Assembly (NCBI GenBank): GCA_937907435.1
Contig: CALCIA010000179.1
Span: 1 to 24,250, forward strand
Reading direction: 5' to 3'
Origin: an uncultured Actinomycetes bacterium
GTDB taxonomy: Bacteria > Actinomycetota > Thermoleophilia > Solirubrobacterales > 70-9
Length of the DNA: 24,250 nucleotides
The notes below the pieces were generated by a model. The model saw only the letters and a program-made list of their open reading frames with translations. It searched no databases and was not told the DNA's origin. Positions 22,398-24,250 of this stretch are shown here, piece after piece. Numbering within the stretch: position 1 is the stretch's first letter; the number at the start of each line of letters is the position of its first letter. Position numbers and translations under genes: made by a program.

Positions 22398-23354
22398 TCA
22401 GATCAGGAGCTCGCCGCCGCCGAGGATCGCCTCGCCGTCGATTTCGACGGTCGGTTCCTTGACCACGACGTCGAGGTGGACGGGGACCTGCACGGTGCCG
22501 CCGATCCCCGCCGAGGCGCCGAAGGCGACGTGCGCGGTGCCGAAGATCTTCTCGTCCTCGAGGATGTTGCCGGTGAGGATCGCCTCCTCGTTGGTGCCGA
22601 TGCCGAGCTCGGCGACGTTCGTGCCGTCCGGTCCGTGCGGGGTCAGCAGCTCCATCAGCCGGGCGCCTTCGTCGCCGGTCGCGCCGACCAGGTGCCCGCC
22701 CTCGATCGTCAGCTGGACCGGGGACTCGACCAGGCCGATCGCGGCGATCGAGCCGTCGACCACCAGCGTCCCCTCGGCGGTCCCTTCGACCGGCGCGATG
22801 AACCCCTCGCCGCAGGGCAGGTTCCCGAACGCGCCCTTGGCCGAGAGTTCGCCCGCGTCGACGATCCCCTCGCGCCCCTCGATCGAGAAGCTCAGGTCGC
22901 TGCCGTTGGGGTCGGTGATCCGCACCCGCGCGCCGCGGTTCATCACGTTGACGATCGCCCAGCCGCGCCGCCGCATCTCGTCCAGGTCGCCGTTCATCAG
23001 CCGCGCCAGCATCTCCTCGGTCACCCCGGGGAGCGTCGCGATCCGCACGCCCGCATCGCTGGCCGCCTTGCGCGCCGCGGTGTGGGACAGCGACTGGATC
23101 GTCGGCGCCAGCACCACGTCGGCCGCCGCCATCGCCGCCGCGACCGGCCGCGGCGGCTCGGCCGCGTGCGTCTCCCGCTCGGAGATCACCGCCAGCGTCG
23201 CGTCCGCCCCGTCGCCCTGCGCCTCGATCCGCATCAGCGCCCCGATCTCTTCGGTGACCGGGTTGCAGACCACCAGCACCTCCTCGCCCGCGCCGACGCC
23301 CATGCACTGCCGGACCACCGTCCGCACCGCGCTGTCGAGGTCCGCTCCAGGCAC
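22398..23354 (-). CDS. M29 aminopeptidase / NicX-like family protein
   Basis: A 318-aa protein of the COG2309 superfamily, which includes M29 aminopeptidases (AmpS, PepS) and the 2,5-dihydroxypyridine dioxygenase NicX. Family landmarks are NLPCGEGFIAP, GIGTNEEAILTGNILEDEKIFGTAHVAFG and the near-C-terminal HLD. Likely metal ligands are the Glu of CGEG, the Glu of EDEK, His of AHVAFG, and His-Asp of HLD. It is shorter than M29 peptidases (about 400 aa) because the N-terminal part is reduced. This length is closer to NicX-type members, so the reaction cannot be named. The start is GTG with a weak ribosome-binding site, 9 nt after the tiny membrane protein. Confidence 0.85.
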   Translation of the reverse strand: MPGADLDSAVRTVVRQCMGVGAGEEVLVVCNPVTEEIGALMRIEAQGDGADATLAVISERETHAAEPPRPVAAAMAAADVVLAPTIQSLSHTAARKAASDAGVRIATLPGVTEEMLARLMNGDLDEMRRRGWAIVNVMNRGARVRITDPNGSDLSFSIEGREGIVDAGELSAKGAFGNLPCGEGFIAPVEGTAEGTLVVDGSIAAIGLVESPVQLTIEGGHLVGATGDEGARLMELLTPHGPDGTNVAELGIGTNEEAILTGNILEDEKIFGTAHVAFGASAGIGGTVQVPVHLDVVVKEPTVEIDGEAILGGGELLI

Positions 23355-23363
23355 GAGCCCAGC

Positions 23364-23564
23364 CTAGCCGCCCCGGTCGTCGTCATGCCGATGCCGCACC
23401 GACCACGCCATGAACCACACCAACCCGACCAACACGATCCCAAATCCCACAAACGGCGCCACCCACCCCTTGTGCCGCCCGATCCCAAGCACCAGCACCA
23501 CCCCCGCATCGGCCACCAACAGCGCCCCCACGAGCACCGGCCGCAGCGCCGAGAACCCCAACAT
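23364..23564 (-). CDS. Tiny two-helix membrane protein, unknown function
   Basis: A 66-aa protein with two hydrophobic helices, about 8-29 (RPVLVGALLVADAGVVLVLG) and about 35-57 (VAPFVGFGIVLVGLVWFMAW), and a charged His/Asp-rich tail (RHRHDDDRGG). ATG 23564 is chosen because GAGGGG lies 5 nt upstream; ATG 23591 would add nine residues and has only GGGG two bases before it. It is followed by the M29-like gene after 9 nt, probably in one operon. No homologous family is recognized. Confidence 0.65.
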   Translation of the reverse strand: MLGFSALRPVLVGALLVADAGVVLVLGIGRHKGWVAPFVGFGIVLVGLVWFMAWSVRHRHDDDRGG

Positions 23565-23610
23565 CTTGACCCCTCTCGACCCTTGCCCCATGTCCCCAGC
23601 ATGGCACCGC

Positions 23611-23616
23611 TATCCT
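23611..23616 (+). promoter_or_regulatory. -10 box of the tRNA gene
   Basis: TATCCT lies 10 nt before the mature 5' end of the tRNA. No clear -35 was seen. Confidence 0.4.
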
Positions 23617-23626
23617 GCGCTCCCCC

Positions 23627-23700
23627 GCCGGAGTAGCTCAGCTGGTTAGAGCAGCGGAATCATAATCCGCGTGTCGGGGGTTCGAGTCCCTCCTCCGGCA
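23627..23700 (+). tRNA. tRNA with CAT anticodon, probably elongator tRNA-Met
   Basis: The full cloverleaf can be drawn: acceptor GCCGGAG/CTCCGGC (perfect), a D-arm in TAGCTCAGCTGGTTAGAGC, anticodon stem GCGGA/TCCGC with loop ATCATAA, anticodon CAT at 23661-23663, a 5-nt variable loop, and T-arm GGGGG-TTCGAGT-CCCTC with one G-U pair. The discriminator is A23700. The CCA end is not encoded (TCA follows). CAT can be Met, initiator Met or lysidine-modified Ile2. The G1-C72 pair argues against initiator, and G4-C69/G5-C68 differ from the C4-G69/C5-G68 that E. coli TilS prefers. Elongator Met is therefore the best reading, not proven. Confidence 0.93.
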
Positions 23701-23703
23701 TCA

Positions 23704-24038
23704 GGTGTGGAGCCAAATCTGAAGGGTTGCTCCGCCTCCCCAGCACTCAGGTCAACGCCTAGGTCAACAGCGTGTAGCAGTGTGGCCAGCCCGGGGGATC
23801 GCGCGGGGCCCGCCTCGGCCGGTTCGAGGCGTGGGCCGGGTGCCGTACTCGTCGCTGATCTCAGGGGCGCTGCGGGACGCCAGGGGCCTGCCCCGCCGCG
23901 AATCAGTCTCGCCGGTCGTGGTCACCGAGGACCGCGCGTCGCCCGTTCGGAGCAGGAGTCCGTCTAACTGAAGTGAAATAGTGAAGCGCGCCCCCTGGGG
24001 ATGTCCACTCCCCGAGGGGCGACGCAGTCACTGTTTAT
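23704..24038. other. Region without a convincing gene, 3' of the tRNA
   Basis: About 335 bp downstream of the tRNA. A direct repeat AGGTCAAC occurs at 23749 and 23761, 12 bp apart. A minus-strand frame is open across roughly 23770-23970 but has only a GTG start without a ribosome-binding site and no recognizable motif. A plus-strand frame starts inside the tRNA and is an artifact. No integrase motif was seen, and no second copy of the tRNA 3' end lies in the window. The right end holds the hairpin at 23989-24021. Confidence 0.5.
23989..24021 (-). terminator. Hairpin downstream of the 43-aa gene, probable terminator
   Basis: Arms 23989-24001 and 24009-24021 pair at 11 of 13 positions (6 bp, a two-base mismatch, 5 bp) with a 7-nt loop. 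It lies 17 nt beyond the stop codon of the 43-aa gene. There is no clear T-tract. Confidence 0.5.
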
Positions 24039-24170
24039 CTAGCGTTTTTTCTTGGGCCGTTCCGTCACCGTCGTTTTGGGGTGCGTCTTCGCGTACCCGG
24101 GGGTGACGAAATGGCCCGTGATCGCGGACCGGCTCGGCCCGCTCGGGGCGGGTTTTTTCTTCGCTGCCAT
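24039..24170 (-). CDS. 43-residue basic protein of unknown function
   Basis: A short protein with Lys-rich ends (MAAKKKPAP at the start, RPKKKR at the end). The core is RSAITGHFVTP, then HPKTTVTE. The pattern RSA(I/V)TGxFVT...HPxTTV is one I recall from small hypothetical proteins in many bacteria, sometimes mislabelled as multidrug transporters; this is memory, not a search result. Support for a real gene: AAAGGAG lies 11 nt before the ATG, a hairpin follows the stop, and codon choice is normal. The basic composition suggests nucleic-acid or ribosome contact, an inference. Confidence 0.7.
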   Translation of the reverse strand: MAAKKKPAPSGPSRSAITGHFVTPGYAKTHPKTTVTERPKKKR

Positions 24171-24250
24171 GTCGTCGCCTGCTCCTTTCTGGAGGGCCTA
24201 GATGAGTAGTTCCACGAATCGGCGAGGCCAAGAGGCCCGGCAGGGGTAGC

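Noticed and set aside
22390..23307. Upstream extension of the ftcD frame
   Set aside because: It overlaps the whole M29-like gene in another frame and shows no domain; ATG 22389 matches the family start.
23671..23967. Plus-strand ORF starting within the tRNA
   Set aside because: Its first codons are the tRNA T-arm, and no motif or ribosome-binding site is present.
23704..24038. Integrated element scar at the tRNA 3' end
   Set aside because: No integrase motifs and no second copy of the tRNA 3' end in the window; only a short AGGTCAAC direct repeat was seen.

Overview
The window is GC-rich DNA with almost no gaps between genes. It looks like the chromosome of an actinobacterium, most likely class Thermoleophilia (Solirubrobacterales-like). 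That placement is an inference. It rests on base composition, GTG/TTG starts, gene order, an orphan AbiEi/DUF559 protein, and many genes whose -10 box lies 6-9 nt before the start codon (leaderless style). No rRNA, IS element or CRISPR array was seen.

Layout, left to right. (1) 148-1553, minus strand: efp and an SDR oxidoreductase. (2) 1614-3971, plus strand: an LtrA-family membrane protein and an M42 metallopeptidase. They end at a strong bidirectional terminator facing pepP. (3) 4033-14186, minus strand, a long housekeeping run read as alaS, ruvX, mltG, aroE, aroC, a fused aroK-aroB, aroQ, pepP. It joins alanyl-tRNA charging, peptidoglycan chain release and five activities of the shikimate pathway. 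(4) 14247-16776, minus strand: a fusion of an IscU/NifU-like scaffold domain to the tRNA thiolase MnmA, preceded by an AbiEi/DUF559 protein. (5) 16827-16984, minus strand: an intergenic segment that folds like 6S RNA, just downstream of aspS. (6) 17023-20415: a small unknown protein, aspS and hisS. (7) 20452-23564: an MBL-fold hydrolase, a basic two-TM protein, a stand-alone glutamate formimidoyltransferase, an M29/NicX-like aminopeptidase homologue and a tiny two-TM protein. (8) From 23627 on the plus strand: a CAT-anticodon tRNA, about 335 bp without a convincing gene, and a 43-residue basic protein on the minus strand.

The backbone hisS-aspS-(6S)-mnmA-alaS-ruvX-mltG follows, as I recall it, the order around B. 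subtilis bsrA, where 6S-1 RNA also lies downstream of aspS. This conserved context supports the 6S call. The most interesting items are the 6S RNA candidate, the IscU-MnmA fusion whose scaffold domain has lost the third cluster cysteine, a perfect palindrome with rare TTA-ATA codons inside the linker of that fusion, a 103-nt rod-like hairpin between aroKB and aroQ, and the 43-residue protein.
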